From: Gemmatirosa kalamazoonensis
GTDB lineage: Bacteria > Gemmatimonadota > Gemmatimonadetes > Gemmatimonadales > Gemmatimonadaceae
NCBI RefSeq assembly: GCF_000522985.1
Contig: NZ_CP007128.1
Location: forward strand, 4,448,220-4,512,219
Length of the DNA: 64,000 bases
Direction: 5' to 3'
The position numbers were made by a program, and so were the translations under genes. This document shows, piece after piece, positions 48,395-57,813 of the stretch. The notes under the pieces were generated by a model that was given only the letters and a program-made list of their open reading frames with translations, was not told the DNA's origin and did not search any database. Each line of letters starts with the position of its first letter. Position 1 is the stretch's first letter.

Positions 48395-49839
48395 GCGTGC
48401 GCTGCCTCTTCATGCTGCTCGGATGTGCCGTTCTCGCGGTGCGCAGCGCGCACGCGCAGACGAGCGCCGAGTACCTCGACGTGCTGCGCACGCGCAGCGA
48501 CGTGGAGCGCACCGCGGGCGAGCTCGCGCGCGCCGACGCCCTGCTCCGCCGTGCCATGCTCTCGCCGAGCGAGCACGAGGCGAGACGGGCCGATTACGTG
48601 CGGGCGCGACTGGCCTACGTCGGCGCGCTGCTCGCCGCGTCCGGCGCGCGTGCCCACCTCACGATCGCGCGCGCGGTGAAGTCGCGCACCGCCGACGGCC
48701 GGCTGCGCGTCGTGCTCACGCTGCGCAACGAGAGCGCGCCGCTTCCGGTCGACGTGCGCGCGCCCGCCGTGGATTCCACGGAGACGGCGTCGCCCGAGCT
48801 CGACGCGAGCGAGCTCGCTGCGATCACGACCGTGCGTGGCGCGGTGGTCGCGCTGAAGACCGACGTCGGCGCGGCGGGCGCCGTCGTGTCGCGACCGTAC
48901 GAGCGCATCATCGACGCGCTGCGCCCGGGCGAGTCGCGCGACGTGTCGTTCGAGCTGCTCGCCGATCTCGCGGACGCGGTGATCGCCGTCGACGCGGGCG
49001 GGCGTGTGGAGGAGCGGCGGATCCGGCTCGAGGTGGGCGCGGCGGCGAACGTCATCGGCGTGCAGGCGTCGCAGTCGTCGCTCGAGGGTGACCTCGGTGC
49101 GCAGGTCGTCTACGATCTCCGTCTCCAGCGCTCGCGCCCTCGCGCGGTGCCGACGCGCCTCGTCGCGAGCGGCCTGCCGCCGGACCTCGCGGTCGAGTTC
49201 CGCGATCCCGACACGCGCACGCGCCTCGGCCAGCTCCGCTTCCCCGATGGCGCGAACACGGCGCGCGTGCAGCTCGCCGTGTCGCTGCCGGCACGGCCCT
49301 CGTCGGCGGTGCGCCCCGACGCGCCGCTCGCGTTCGACGTCGTCGCGACCGACGAGAGCGACGGCGCCGACGTCGCCCAGGGGAGTGCGCGCCTGGAGCT
49401 CGTGCCACGCGGCGTCGCGCGGCTGGCGCTGCGTCCGGCGACGCTCGCGTTGCAGGCCTCGGCCGACACGGTCACGCCACTCGCGCTCGTCGTGCGCAAC
49501 ACCGGCACCGGACGGGTCACGGACGTGCGGCTGCGGGTCGAGGCGCCGCCGCGGTGGCAGGTGTCGCTCGCACCGGCGTCCATCCCCGCCGTCGCGCCCG
49601 GGGACGAACGCCGCGTCGCCGTCCAGCTCCTGCCGCCGCGCGACGCCGCCGGCGGCGACTACGAGCTGCGCATCGGCGTCGACGACGCGTCCTCCGCGCG
49701 ACGCATCGAGGTGGAGGACAAGCTCGTCCGGGTGCGCGTCCCGGGCGACGGCGGCACGGGCGCGTTAGTCGGGGTGCTCGGCCTCGCCGCGCTCCTCGCG
49801 ATGGCGGTCGCGTACGGGCGCAGGTGGGTGACTCGTTAA
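48391..49839 (+). CDS. Membrane-anchored NEW3-domain protein of the ABC locus
   Basis: The protein is 482 aa from a GTG that overlaps the permease stop (GTGA). A signal peptide ([18 protein letters not shown]) precedes helical and beta-sandwich segments ([19 protein letters not shown]). Residues about 340-440 match the NEW3/NPCBM-associated sandwich ([40 protein letters not shown]). A C-terminal membrane helix ([20 protein letters not shown]) with basic end anchors it. NEW3 proteins often accompany ABC-2 exporters. It is the last gene of the operon. Confidence 0.85.
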   Translation: MSVRCLFMLLGCAVLAVRSAHAQTSAEYLDVLRTRSDVERTAGELARADALLRRAMLSPSEHEARRADYVRARLAYVGALLAASGARAHLTIARAVKSRTADGRLRVVLTLRNESAPLPVDVRAPAVDSTETASPELDASELAAITTVRGAVVALKTDVGAAGAVVSRPYERIIDALRPGESRDVSFELLADLADAVIAVDAGGRVEERRIRLEVGAAANVIGVQASQSSLEGDLGAQVVYDLRLQRSRPRAVPTRLVASGLPPDLAVEFRDPDTRTRLGQLRFPDGANTARVQLAVSLPARPSSAVRPDAPLAFDVVATDESDGADVAQGSARLELVPRGVARLALRPATLALQASADTVTPLALVVRNTGTGRVTDVRLRVEAPPRWQVSLAPASIPAVAPGDERRVAVQLLPPRDAAGGDYELRIGVDDASSARRIEVEDKLVRVRVPGDGGTGALVGVLGLAALLAMAVAYGRRWVTR

Positions 49840-49903
49840 CAGGTGCTGCCCATGTCCTGCACGCGGTGCATCTTGTCCTCAGCCCCGAGCCGAGGACCCG
49901 AAC

Positions 49904-52657
49904 GTGGATCACGCCGAAGCGCTGCGCCTCTCCGAGGACGCCCGACGCACCCGATACTGGAAGCGGTGGGGCCCGTACCTGTCGGAGCGGCAGTGGGGCA
50001 CGGTGCGCGAGGACTACTCGGAGTTCGGCACCTGCTGGGAGTACTTCCCGCACGACCACGCGCGGAGCCGCGCCTACCGTTGGGGCGAGGACGGGCTGTT
50101 CGGCATCGCCGACCGCCAGTGCCGGCTGTGCTTCGCGCTCGCGCTGTGGAACGGCCGCGACCCGATCCTGAAGGAGCGACTGTTCGGCCTCACCGGCAAC
50201 GAGGGCAATCACGGCGAGGACGTCAAGGAGTGCTACTACTACCTCGACGCCACGCCGACGTCGTCGTACCTGAAGGCGCTGTACAAGTACCCGCAGGCGG
50301 AGTTCCCGTACGCGCGCCTGCTCGAGGAGAGCCGGCGGCGCGGCAAGCTGGATCCGGAGTTCGAGCTGATCGACAGCGGCGTGTTCGACGAGGGCCGCTA
50401 CTTCGACGTGCTCGCCGAGTACGCGAAGGAGTCGCCCGACGACGTCCTCGTACGCCTCACCGTCACGAACCGCGGCCCCGACTCGGCGCCGCTGCACCTG
50501 CTGCCCACGCTCTGGTTCCGCAACACCTGGTCGTGGGGGCGCACGGGCGAGCAGTACGGGCCGAAGCCGTCGATGCACGGCCACGAGCCCGCGCGCATCG
50601 TCGCCGACCACCACATGCTCGGCCAGTTCGTGCTCACGGGCGCCGACGCGTCGGACGGCACGCATCCCACGACGCTGTTCACGGAGAACGACAGCAACAC
50701 CGCGCGGCTGTGGGACACGCCGAACGCGGGCCCCGTGAAGGACGCGTTCCACGAGTACGTCGTGAACGGACGCCTCGGCGCGGTGAGCCCGAAGCCCCGC
50801 GGCACGAAGGCGGCGCTGTACTACCCCCTCGTCGTCCCCGCGCGCGCCAGCGTCACGGTGACGCTGCGGCTGCACCCGATGGACGACGACACCGACCCCG
50901 ACGTCGCGCGCGGCTCCGCGTTCGACGCGACGTTCACGCGGCGCATCGCGGAGGCCGACGAGTTCTACGCGTCGCGCCTGCCCGCGGCGCTCACCGCGGA
51001 GGAGCATCGCGTCGCGCGGCAGGCATACGCGGGGCTGCTCTGGTCCAAGCAGTTCTACTTCTACGTCGTGGCGGAGTGGCTGGACGGCGATCCCGCGCAG
51101 CCGCCGCCGCCCCCCGCACGCAAGCGTGGGCGCAACGCGAACTGGCGGCACGTCTACAACGCCGACGTCGTGTCGATGCCGGACAAGTGGGAGTATCCGT
51201 GGTACGCGGCGTGGGATCTCGCGTTCCACACGCTGCCGCTCGCGCGCATCGACCCCGACTTCGCGAAGCACCAGCTGATCCTGTTCCTGCGCGAGTGGTA
51301 CATGCACCCGAACGGGCAGATCCCGGCCTACGAGTTCGCGTTCGGCGACGTGAACCCGCCGGTGCACGCGTGGGCCGTGTGGCGCGTCTACAAGATGACC
51401 GGCCAGCGCGGCAAGCGAGACCGCGACTTCCTCGAGCGCGCGTTCCACAAGCTCCTCGTGAACTTTACCTGGTGGGTGAACCGCAAGGACCCCGAGGGCA
51501 ACAACCTGTTCGCCGGCGGCTTCCTCGGCCTCGACAACATCGGCGTCTTCGACCGGTCCAAGCCGCTCCCGACGGCGGGAGAGCTGGTGCAGGCCGACGG
51601 CACGGCGTGGATGGCGTTCTTCTGCGCCACCATGCTCTCCATCGCGCTCGAGCTGGCGAGCGAGGATCCGGCGTACGACGACGTCGCGTCGAAGTTCTTC
51701 GAGCACTTCGTGGCCATCACCGACGCCATGAACACGCTCGGCGACAGCGGGCTGTGGGACGAGCGCGACGGCTTCTACTACGACGAGATCCATCTCGACG
51801 GGAAGGAGTACCCGCTGCGCGTGCGGTCGCTCGTCGGCCTCATCCCGCTCATCGCGGTGGAGATTCTGGAGCAGCGCGTGATGGACCGGCTGCCGGCGTT
51901 CTCGAAGCGGATGCGCTGGTTCGTCGAGAACCGCCCCGACCTCGCACACTACATCTCGTACGTCGAGCAGCCGACGCACGACGGCGCGACGCGCACGCAG
52001 CGGCTGCTCGCCATCCCGTCGCGCGAGCGGCTCGAGCGCGTGCTGCGCTACCTGCTCGACGAGAGCGAGTTCCTCTCGGACTTCGGCGTGCGCTCCGTGT
52101 CGCGCGTGCACAAGGAGCACCCGTACGTGTTCCACGCGGACGGCGACTCGCTCACCGTGGCGTACGATCCGGCCGAGAGCACGACCGGGCTGTTCGGCGG
52201 CAACTCGAACTGGCGCGGGCCGATCTGGTTCCCCGTGAACTACCTGCTCGTGGAGGCGCTGGAGCGGTACGCGCACTTCTACGGCGACTCGCTGCGCGTG
52301 GAGTGTCCCGTCGGCTCCGGGCGCATGCTCACGCTCGACGAGGTGGCGACGGAGCTGTCGGCCCGCCTCGCGCGCATCTTCCTCCCCGATGCGAGCGGAC
52401 GTCGGCCGTGTCACGGCGACGACCCGCGCTACGCGACCGATCCGGCGTGGCGCGACCTCGTCCTGTTCCACGAGTACTTCCACGGCGACACGGGGCGCGG
52501 CATCGGCGCCAGCCACCAGACCGGATGGACGGCGCTCGTCGTGCGCTGCCTGGAGACCGTCGCGCAGGCGCGCACCGCAGCGCGCCACGACGGCGCGCAC
52601 TCGCTCACCATCACCGACATGTTCGCCATCCCGACTGGCACGCCCGCCGAACCTTGA
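49904..52657 (+). CDS. MGH1-like glycoside hydrolase (GH63-related glucosidase)
   Basis: The protein is 917 aa from a GTG at 49904 (GAGGA 7 bases upstream). The length and the many conserved aromatic motifs ([41 protein letters not shown]) match the bacterial GH63/MGH1-like family. The (alpha/alpha)6 catalytic region has [20 protein letters not shown] with the likely general-acid Asp, and [19 protein letters not shown] with the second catalytic region. No signal peptide is seen, so it is cytoplasmic. It would hydrolyse alpha-glucosides or mannosylglycerate-type compounds; the exact substrate is not known. It stands alone. Confidence 0.9.
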   Translation: MDHAEALRLSEDARRTRYWKRWGPYLSERQWGTVREDYSEFGTCWEYFPHDHARSRAYRWGEDGLFGIADRQCRLCFALALWNGRDPILKERLFGLTGNEGNHGEDVKECYYYLDATPTSSYLKALYKYPQAEFPYARLLEESRRRGKLDPEFELIDSGVFDEGRYFDVLAEYAKESPDDVLVRLTVTNRGPDSAPLHLLPTLWFRNTWSWGRTGEQYGPKPSMHGHEPARIVADHHMLGQFVLTGADASDGTHPTTLFTENDSNTARLWDTPNAGPVKDAFHEYVVNGRLGAVSPKPRGTKAALYYPLVVPARASVTVTLRLHPMDDDTDPDVARGSAFDATFTRRIAEADEFYASRLPAALTAEEHRVARQAYAGLLWSKQFYFYVVAEWLDGDPAQPPPPPARKRGRNANWRHVYNADVVSMPDKWEYPWYAAWDLAFHTLPLARIDPDFAKHQLILFLREWYMHPNGQIPAYEFAFGDVNPPVHAWAVWRVYKMTGQRGKRDRDFLERAFHKLLVNFTWWVNRKDPEGNNLFAGGFLGLDNIGVFDRSKPLPTAGELVQADGTAWMAFFCATMLSIALELASEDPAYDDVASKFFEHFVAITDAMNTLGDSGLWDERDGFYYDEIHLDGKEYPLRVRSLVGLIPLIAVEILEQRVMDRLPAFSKRMRWFVENRPDLAHYISYVEQPTHDGATRTQRLLAIPSRERLERVLRYLLDESEFLSDFGVRSVSRVHKEHPYVFHADGDSLTVAYDPAESTTGLFGGNSNWRGPIWFPVNYLLVEALERYAHFYGDSLRVECPVGSGRMLTLDEVATELSARLARIFLPDASGRRPCHGDDPRYATDPAWRDLVLFHEYFHGDTGRGIGASHQTGWTALVVRCLETVAQARTAARHDGAHSLTITDMFAIPTGTPAEP

Positions 52658-52707
52658 CACCCCGACCGGCCGGCGGCTGATTCGCTCGGTCCTCAACGAC
52701 CCGCCTC

Positions 52708-53340
52708 ATGTCGGAGCTCGTCACCGCCGCCAGCGGCGCATACACGCCCGAGTCCCAGGCCCCGCGCGCGCCGCTGTCGCCGGAGGCGTTCGAGGCGATG
52801 CTCGTCGCGGTGCTCCCCGCCGCGTACGCGTACGCGCTGCGCCTCGCGCGCGAGCCGGCGGACGCCGAGGACCTCGTGCAGGAAGCGGCGCTGCTCGCGT
52901 TCCGCGGGGCCTCCGGCTTCGCGGCGGGCACGAACTTCAAGGCGTGGTTCTTCCGCATCGTCACGACGAGCTTCTGGGGAAGCCATCGGGCGCGCCGGCG
53001 CCGCCCGCAGACCGTCGAGTACGACGACGCGCCGGAGCTGGGCCTCTACGCGCTGTCCGCGCAGAACGGGCTGCCGCAGACCGGCGAGGACCCGGCGGCG
53101 CCCCTGCTCGATGCGTTAGGCACCGAGCGCATCGCCGCGGCGATCGCCGATCTCCCCGAGGAGTTCTCGGCGGTGTGCACGCTCTACTTCATGGAAGACT
53201 TCACGTACCAGGAGATCGCGGACGTGCTCGACGTCCCCGTCGGCACCGTGCGCTCGCGACTCCACCGAGGACGCAGAATGCTCCAGCAGGCGCTCTGGCA
53301 GGCGGCGCGCGACGCCGGGATCGTGGAGGACCGCGCATGA
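52708..53340 (+). CDS. ECF-type RNA polymerase sigma factor
   Basis: The protein is 210 aa. Sigma region 2 is visible in YALRLAREPADAEDLVQEAALLAFRG and FKAWFFRIVTTSFW, and region 4 in LPEEFSAVCTLYFMEDFTYQEIADVLDVPVGTVRSRLHRGRRML. A Pro/Asp-rich linker joins them. The sequence resembles the ECF group regulated by zinc anti-sigma factors (RpoE/SigR-like). Its TGA overlaps the ATG of the next gene, which encodes the probable anti-sigma factor. The target genes are unknown. An octamer lies at 53114. Confidence 0.93.
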   Translation: MSELVTAASGAYTPESQAPRAPLSPEAFEAMLVAVLPAAYAYALRLAREPADAEDLVQEAALLAFRGASGFAAGTNFKAWFFRIVTTSFWGSHRARRRRPQTVEYDDAPELGLYALSAQNGLPQTGEDPAAPLLDALGTERIAAAIADLPEEFSAVCTLYFMEDFTYQEIADVLDVPVGTVRSRLHRGRRMLQQALWQAARDAGIVEDRA

Positions 53341-53588
53341 CCGCGCCGCTCACGCGCTACAGCTGCGAGGAGACGTTCCGGCGCCTCGACGACTTCCTGG
53401 ACCGCGAGCTGACCGCCGCCGAGACGGAGCTCGTGAACGACCATCTGCTCGTGTGCGCCGCGTGCGCACGCGAGTTCCGCTTCGAGGCGAGCGTGCTCGC
53501 CGGCGTGCGCCGCTCCGTCCAGCGCATCACCCTGCCCGACGGCCTCCAGGCCCGCGTGCTCACTGCGCTGCGGGCGCTCGGCGAATGA
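53337..53588 (+). CDS. Zinc-finger anti-sigma factor (ZAS type, soluble)
   Basis: The protein is 83 aa. The anti-sigma zinc motif is His-x3-Cys-x2-Cys (NDHLLVCAACAREF), with an upstream Cys (YSCEETFRRLDDFLDREL). There is no membrane segment, so it is a soluble sensor like RsrA, probably releasing the sigma factor on thiol oxidation or metal change (inference from family). The gene overlaps the sigma gene by four bases (ATGA), ensuring matched amounts. Confidence 0.9.
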   Translation: MTAPLTRYSCEETFRRLDDFLDRELTAAETELVNDHLLVCAACAREFRFEASVLAGVRRSVQRITLPDGLQARVLTALRALGE

Positions 53589-53595
53589 TTCGCGT

Positions 53596-53756
53596 GCGCC
53601 GAGCGGGGCTCCACATACGAGTTCGTGTGGGACTGAAGAAGGACTGAAGGAGGACTGAAGAAGGAGAACACCAACAATGTTGTTGGTCCTTCTTCAGTCC
53701 CTCTTCAGTCCTTCTTCAGTCCCACCAACACACGTACGTGGAGCCCCGCTCGGCGC
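53596..53756. repeat. Inverted repeat H10 (family C)
   Basis: The outer 19-bp arms (53596-53614, 53738-53756) are perfect complements. Inside are TCCACRTACG-type flanks and GGACTGAAGAA units pairing across a centre with TGTTGTTGG. The element is the same family as H9 (40971-41109). It starts 7 bp after the anti-sigma stop and ends 14 bp before the convergent DUF1003 stop. Confidence 0.95.
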
Positions 53757-53770
53757 GCCCAAAGCCGCCG

Positions 53771-54283
53771 TCACCGCCGCTCGTCGAGCCGCTCCGCGAT
53801 CCCCCGCACGAGCCGCTCGATCTCGTCGATCCGCCGGCTCATGCGCACGTTGATCTCATACTCGATCTCCGCCTGCAGCGCCTCCTGCTGTCGCTCCCGG
53901 TTCTGGCTGATGAGCAGGAATCCGGTGAGCAGGATGGCCTCGACGCCGAGCAGCAGCCCGAGGAGACCGAACGGGTAGGCGTCGAACGGATGGGCGAGCG
54001 CGATGATGCCCGTGTTCACGGCGACCCACACGAGGAACCAGAACACGTGCACGAGGATGAAGTGGCTGCGGCCGACGAACGCCACGACGCGGTCGGCGAC
54101 GCGCTCGTGCCACGCCGAGCGGCCCCGCACCTCCTCGGCCACGTAGCGGTACTTGCCGAGCGCCTTGCCGCACGCCGGGTTCGCGCAGAACACCGCGTCG
54201 CCGTCGTTCGTGCCGCCGCACGCCGGACAGACGATCGCGTCGGCGGCCGCGGCCGCCTCGTTCGTGAGCGGAATCGTGGTCAT
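53771..54283 (-). CDS. DUF1003-type membrane protein with N-terminal zinc ribbon
   Basis: The protein is 170 aa from the ATG at 54283. The N-terminus carries a zinc-ribbon-like set of cysteines (IVCPACGGTNDGDAVFCANPACGK). Two membrane helices follow (FILVHVFWFLVWVAVNTGIIAL and FGLLGLLLGVEAILLTGFLLI), which is the DUF1003 layout, then a cytoplasmic coiled helix (RERQQEALQAEIEYEINVRM). The family is unknown in function. The zinc ribbon is an unusual addition. It is transcribed towards the sigma locus, with H10 between. Confidence 0.82.
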   Translation of the reverse strand: MTTIPLTNEAAAAADAIVCPACGGTNDGDAVFCANPACGKALGKYRYVAEEVRGRSAWHERVADRVVAFVGRSHFILVHVFWFLVWVAVNTGIIALAHPFDAYPFGLLGLLLGVEAILLTGFLLISQNRERQQEALQAEIEYEINVRMSRRIDEIERLVRGIAERLDERR

Positions 54284-54396
54284 GGCAGGAAGAAATGCGC
54301 AGGATCGCGCGTTGGTTCCCGGGAACCGGGTCATGGGCGGATGCATTACGGCGCGCACGATTCGCCGTCCCATCCTTCAACCCCTACGCCCCGATC

Positions 54397-55554
54397 ATGC
54401 GCACCAGATTCGCCGTGCTCGCCACGCTGCTCGTCGCCGCCTGCGCCGATCCGGTCGACGCGCCCGTCGCGCCCGCGGGACGCCTAACGCCGAGCGCCGC
54501 CGTCGATCTCGTCACCTCGCGTCTGCCGCGCGTCGGCGGCGTGTTCACGGCCACGAACGATGCGGGCGCGAACGCCGTGCTCGCGTTCGACCGCGCCCCC
54601 GACGGTACGCTCACGCCGGCCGGCTCGTTCCCCACCGGCGGCGCCGGCATCGGCGGCACCACGGATCCGCTGTTCTCGCAGTACTCCGTGGCGCTGAGCG
54701 GCAACCACCACTACCTGTACGTCGTGAACGCGGGCACCGACGACATCTCCGTGTTCCGCGTCGGCGAGTCGCCGCGCCTCGAGCTGGTGCAGCGCATCGC
54801 GTCCGGCGGCGTGCGGCCGGTGAGCCTCGCCGTCGGCACGCGCGCGCTCTACGCGCTGAACGCGGGCAGCAGCACGGTCACGGCGTTCACCATCGGCAGC
54901 GGCAGTCGGCTGCAGCCCGCACCGGCGTGGACGCGCGCGCTCAGCGCCGGCGCCAGCGGTCCCGCCGAGGTGCGTCTCAGCCGCGACGGCCGGCTGCTCG
55001 CCGTGACCGAGCGAGTGTCGGCGACGATCGACACCTATCTCGTGCAGCCTGACGGCGCGTTGGGCACCGCGATCCCGAACGCGTCGAGCGGCGCGGCGCC
55101 GTTCGGCTTCGACTACACGAACACCGGCCGGCTCGTCGTCTCCGAGGCGGGGCCCGGCACCGCGTCGTCGTACGCCGCGGCCGGTGGCGTGCTGCACGTG
55201 CGCACCGCGTCGGCCGCCACGCTGCAGCGCGCGCCGTGCTGGCTCGTCGTCACGCCCGACGGCCGCGTCGCGTTCACGGCGAACGCCGGGAGCGCGACGC
55301 TGACCGGCTTCGCGGTGAGCCCCGAGGGGCGTCTCTCGCTGCTCGTCCCGTCGGGCGTCTCCGCGGACCTCGGCGCCGGCGCGGCGCCGCTCGACCTCGA
55401 CGTCAGCGCGGACGGTCGCTTCGTCTACGTGCTGAAGGCGGGCACCGGCGGCATCGGTGCGCTCGCGCTCGCGCCCGACGGCTCGCTCACGCCCCTCGCC
55501 GACACGCCCGCCACCGCGCCGCGCTCCGGCCAGCAGGGCATCGCCGCGTTCTGA
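54397..55554 (+). CDS. Beta-propeller lipoprotein, lactonase-like fold
   Basis: The protein is 385 aa from the ATG at 54397; the longer frame upstream is not credible. The lipobox is LVAACADPVDAP. The body repeats propeller strands of the YVTN/lactonase (PF10282) type: SVALSGNHHYLYVVNAGTDDIS, EVRLSRDGRLLAVTERVS, PDGRVAFTANAGSATLTGF and VSADGRFVYVLKAGTGG, about seven blades. The metal/lactone active-site residues of true 6-phosphogluconolactonase are not clear, so it is likely a surface binding protein. It diverges from the DUF1003 gene. Confidence 0.82.
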   Translation: MRTRFAVLATLLVAACADPVDAPVAPAGRLTPSAAVDLVTSRLPRVGGVFTATNDAGANAVLAFDRAPDGTLTPAGSFPTGGAGIGGTTDPLFSQYSVALSGNHHYLYVVNAGTDDISVFRVGESPRLELVQRIASGGVRPVSLAVGTRALYALNAGSSTVTAFTIGSGSRLQPAPAWTRALSAGASGPAEVRLSRDGRLLAVTERVSATIDTYLVQPDGALGTAIPNASSGAAPFGFDYTNTGRLVVSEAGPGTASSYAAAGGVLHVRTASAATLQRAPCWLVVTPDGRVAFTANAGSATLTGFAVSPEGRLSLLVPSGVSADLGAGAAPLDLDVSADGRFVYVLKAGTGGIGALALAPDGSLTPLADTPATAPRSGQQGIAAF

Positions 55555-55569
55555 GTCGCGTCGCGTCGC

Positions 55570-55602
55570 GCGCCTGACGCGCGCCTGACGCGCGCCTAAC
55601 GC
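55570..55602. repeat. 11-bp tandem triplet of the octamer motif at the kinase 3' end
   Basis: Three consecutive 11-bp units read GCGCCTGACGC, GCGCCTGACGC and GCGCCTAACGC. The last contains GCCTAACG and the TAG stop of the histidine kinase gene. A second triplet with the same period is at 62650-62679. Confidence 0.8.
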
Positions 55603-57623
55603 GTCCGACGGTCGGAATGCCGGCGACGGTCCCCCACGCGCCGATCGGTGCTCGCGCGCCGGTCGGTGCGTTCGCCGTCGGCGGCGACCACGCGCCGCAG
55701 CGCCAGCGTGAACGTGCTCCCCTTGCCTAACTCGCTCGCCGCCGTGAGGTCGCCCCCCATGCCGCGCGCGAGGTCGCGGCTGATCGCGAGCCCCAGCCCC
55801 GTGCCCTGGTGCTCGCGCGTGCGTCGGGCGTCGACCTGCACGAACGGCTCGAAGATGGCCTCCAGCTTGTCGGCCGCGATGCCGATGCCGGTGTCGGCGA
55901 TGTGGATCAGCGCGAGGTCGGGGTGCGACGCGTCGGCCGGCTCGCAGCGCAGCGTGACGCACCCGCCGCTCGGCGTGAACTTCGCCGCGTTCGAGAGGAG
56001 GTTGAGCAGCACCTGGCGCAGCTTGTCGCCGTCGGCCCACACGGCGAGGGAATCGCCCGCCGCCGACTCCTCCACCTCGAGCGTCACGCCCTTCGCCTCC
56101 AGCTGCGGCACGCCGAGCTCCACGGCCTCCGCCATCACCACGGCGACGTCGGTCTCGCGCACGTCGTACTGCACCCGCCCCGCCTCGAGCTTCGCGAAGT
56201 TCAGCACGTCGTTGATGAGGCTCAGCAGGTGCCCCTGCGCGTGGTTCACGCGGCCCAGCACCTTCCGCTGCTCGTCGGTCAGCGGCCCGTAGAGCCCCAG
56301 CTCGAGCAGCTGCGCGTAGCCCGCGATCGCGTTCAGCGGCGTGCGCAGCTCGTGGCTCATCACGGCGAGGAACTCGCTCTTCGCGCGGTTCGCGTCTTCC
56401 GCGGCCGTGCGCGCGCCCTGCTCCGCGTGGTACCGTTCCGCGTTGTCGAGCGCGAGCCCCGCACGCCGCCCCACCTCCTCGGCCAGCGCGCGATCGCTCT
56501 CGGTGAACGGCCGGGACACCGGCGAGACGAACGACAGCGCGCCGAGCCGCCGCGCGTGCGCGACGAGCGGCACCACGAGCACCGACCGCCCGTCCAGCAG
56601 CCGCAGTCGCTCGCGCTCCTCCGCGTCGTCCACGAGCCGCTCGAGCTCCGCGGCCGACACGTTAGGCAGGTGCGTCGTGGCACCGGTGCGCACCACCGAC
56701 GCCGGCCCGTGGGGCGCGTCGATGGGAAGCGGCCGGCGGCACCAGTCGGCGCCGGCGCGGCCGGCCGCGGCGACCTCGCGCAGCACGCCCGACTCGTCGA
56801 CCACGTCCGCGGCGACCCACGCGGCGAACGCCGCCAGGCTCACCTCCACCACGTGCCGCAGCGTCGCGCGAAAGTCGAGCGACGCGCCGAGCGCGCGGCT
56901 CACCTCGCCCAGGAAGTGGTCGCGCGAGGCCGCGCGATCGCGGTCGGTGACGTCGAACACCACGACGAGCCGCGCCTGCTGGCCGTCCACGACCGTGTCC
57001 TGCGACGTGAGCTCCACCCGGCGCAGCGAGCCGTCGCGCGTACGGTGCCGGGACGTGTCGCGCACGACGTGTCCGGTGGCCGCCGCGGACTGCACCGCGC
57101 GCACCAGGGTCGGCACGTCCTCGGGCGGCCGGATGTCCCGCAGCGTCATCGTCAGGAACTCGGCCCGCGAGTAGCCGTACGCCGCTGCGGCGGCGGCGTT
57201 GACGTCGAGAAAGCGCAGCGTCGCCGGGTCGTAGATCCACATCGGCACCGGGCTCTCGCTGAAGATGCGCCGCAGCTGCTCCGCCGACGCGTTCGCCGCC
57301 TGCAGCGTCGCCGACAGCTCCTCGTTCGCCTCCTCGAGCTGCTGCGCCAGCTCCTGCGCCTCCACCACCTGGTGCTCCAGCACCTCGGCCTGCGCACGCA
57401 TCATCTCGATCATGACGTCCGCCTCTTCGCGGGCCGCGCGCGCCTCGCGCAGCCACCGGCCGACGACCAGCCCCGCGAGCACCACCGTCAGCGCCAGCGC
57501 GGCCGCGACCGCGGCGTCGAACCGCCCGTGCGACGCCCGCAGGTGCGACGCCGTGGCGGCGGCGCCGGCGAGCGACACGAGCAGCAGCGCGATGACGGTG
57601 GGAACGCGGGACGAGCGGGTCAT
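55596..57623 (-). CDS. Membrane sensor histidine kinase with PAS and GAF domains
   Basis: The protein is 675 aa from the ATG at 57623. Two membrane helices (VPTVIALLLVSLAGAAATA and DAAVAAALALTVVLAGLVVG) lead to a coiled coil, PAS (LRRIFSESPVPMWIYDPATL), GAF (about 265-410), HisKA with His424 (AVMSHELRTPLNAIAGYAQLL) and HATPase (LLNLLSNAAKFTPSGG, DTGIGIAADKLEAIFEPFVQVD, GTGLGLAISRDLARGMGG). The C-terminal tail is Arg/Asp-rich. No response regulator adjoins, so it is an orphan kinase. It probably phosphorylates a distant regulator. The signal is not predictable. Confidence 0.95.
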   Translation of the reverse strand: MTRSSRVPTVIALLLVSLAGAAATASHLRASHGRFDAAVAAALALTVVLAGLVVGRWLREARAAREEADVMIEMMRAQAEVLEHQVVEAQELAQQLEEANEELSATLQAANASAEQLRRIFSESPVPMWIYDPATLRFLDVNAAAAAAYGYSRAEFLTMTLRDIRPPEDVPTLVRAVQSAAATGHVVRDTSRHRTRDGSLRRVELTSQDTVVDGQQARLVVVFDVTDRDRAASRDHFLGEVSRALGASLDFRATLRHVVEVSLAAFAAWVAADVVDESGVLREVAAAGRAGADWCRRPLPIDAPHGPASVVRTGATTHLPNVSAAELERLVDDAEERERLRLLDGRSVLVVPLVAHARRLGALSFVSPVSRPFTESDRALAEEVGRRAGLALDNAERYHAEQGARTAAEDANRAKSEFLAVMSHELRTPLNAIAGYAQLLELGLYGPLTDEQRKVLGRVNHAQGHLLSLINDVLNFAKLEAGRVQYDVRETDVAVVMAEAVELGVPQLEAKGVTLEVEESAAGDSLAVWADGDKLRQVLLNLLSNAAKFTPSGGCVTLRCEPADASHPDLALIHIADTGIGIAADKLEAIFEPFVQVDARRTREHQGTGLGLAISRDLARGMGGDLTAASELGKGSTFTLALRRVVAADGERTDRRASTDRRVGDRRRHSDRRTR

Positions 57624-57813
57624 GAGTCGATCGAGACGAGCGGCACGGCAAGGCGGTTGCGGCGGCTGCCTGCCCGCCACAGCAATCGACGCGCGACCCG
57701 CGCCGAGCGATTAGCGGCATGGTGACGCGCATCACGCGCGCGCGCAACGAATCGACGCGCCGGCCGCTCCGCGCGGCAGGAATGCGCCGCCCGCTCACCC
57801 CGACTGCCCCCGC

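Noticed and set aside
49517-52696. 1059-aa minus-strand open frame opposite the glycosidase
   Set aside because: Composition is typical of a shadow frame; the plus strand has conserved catalytic motifs.
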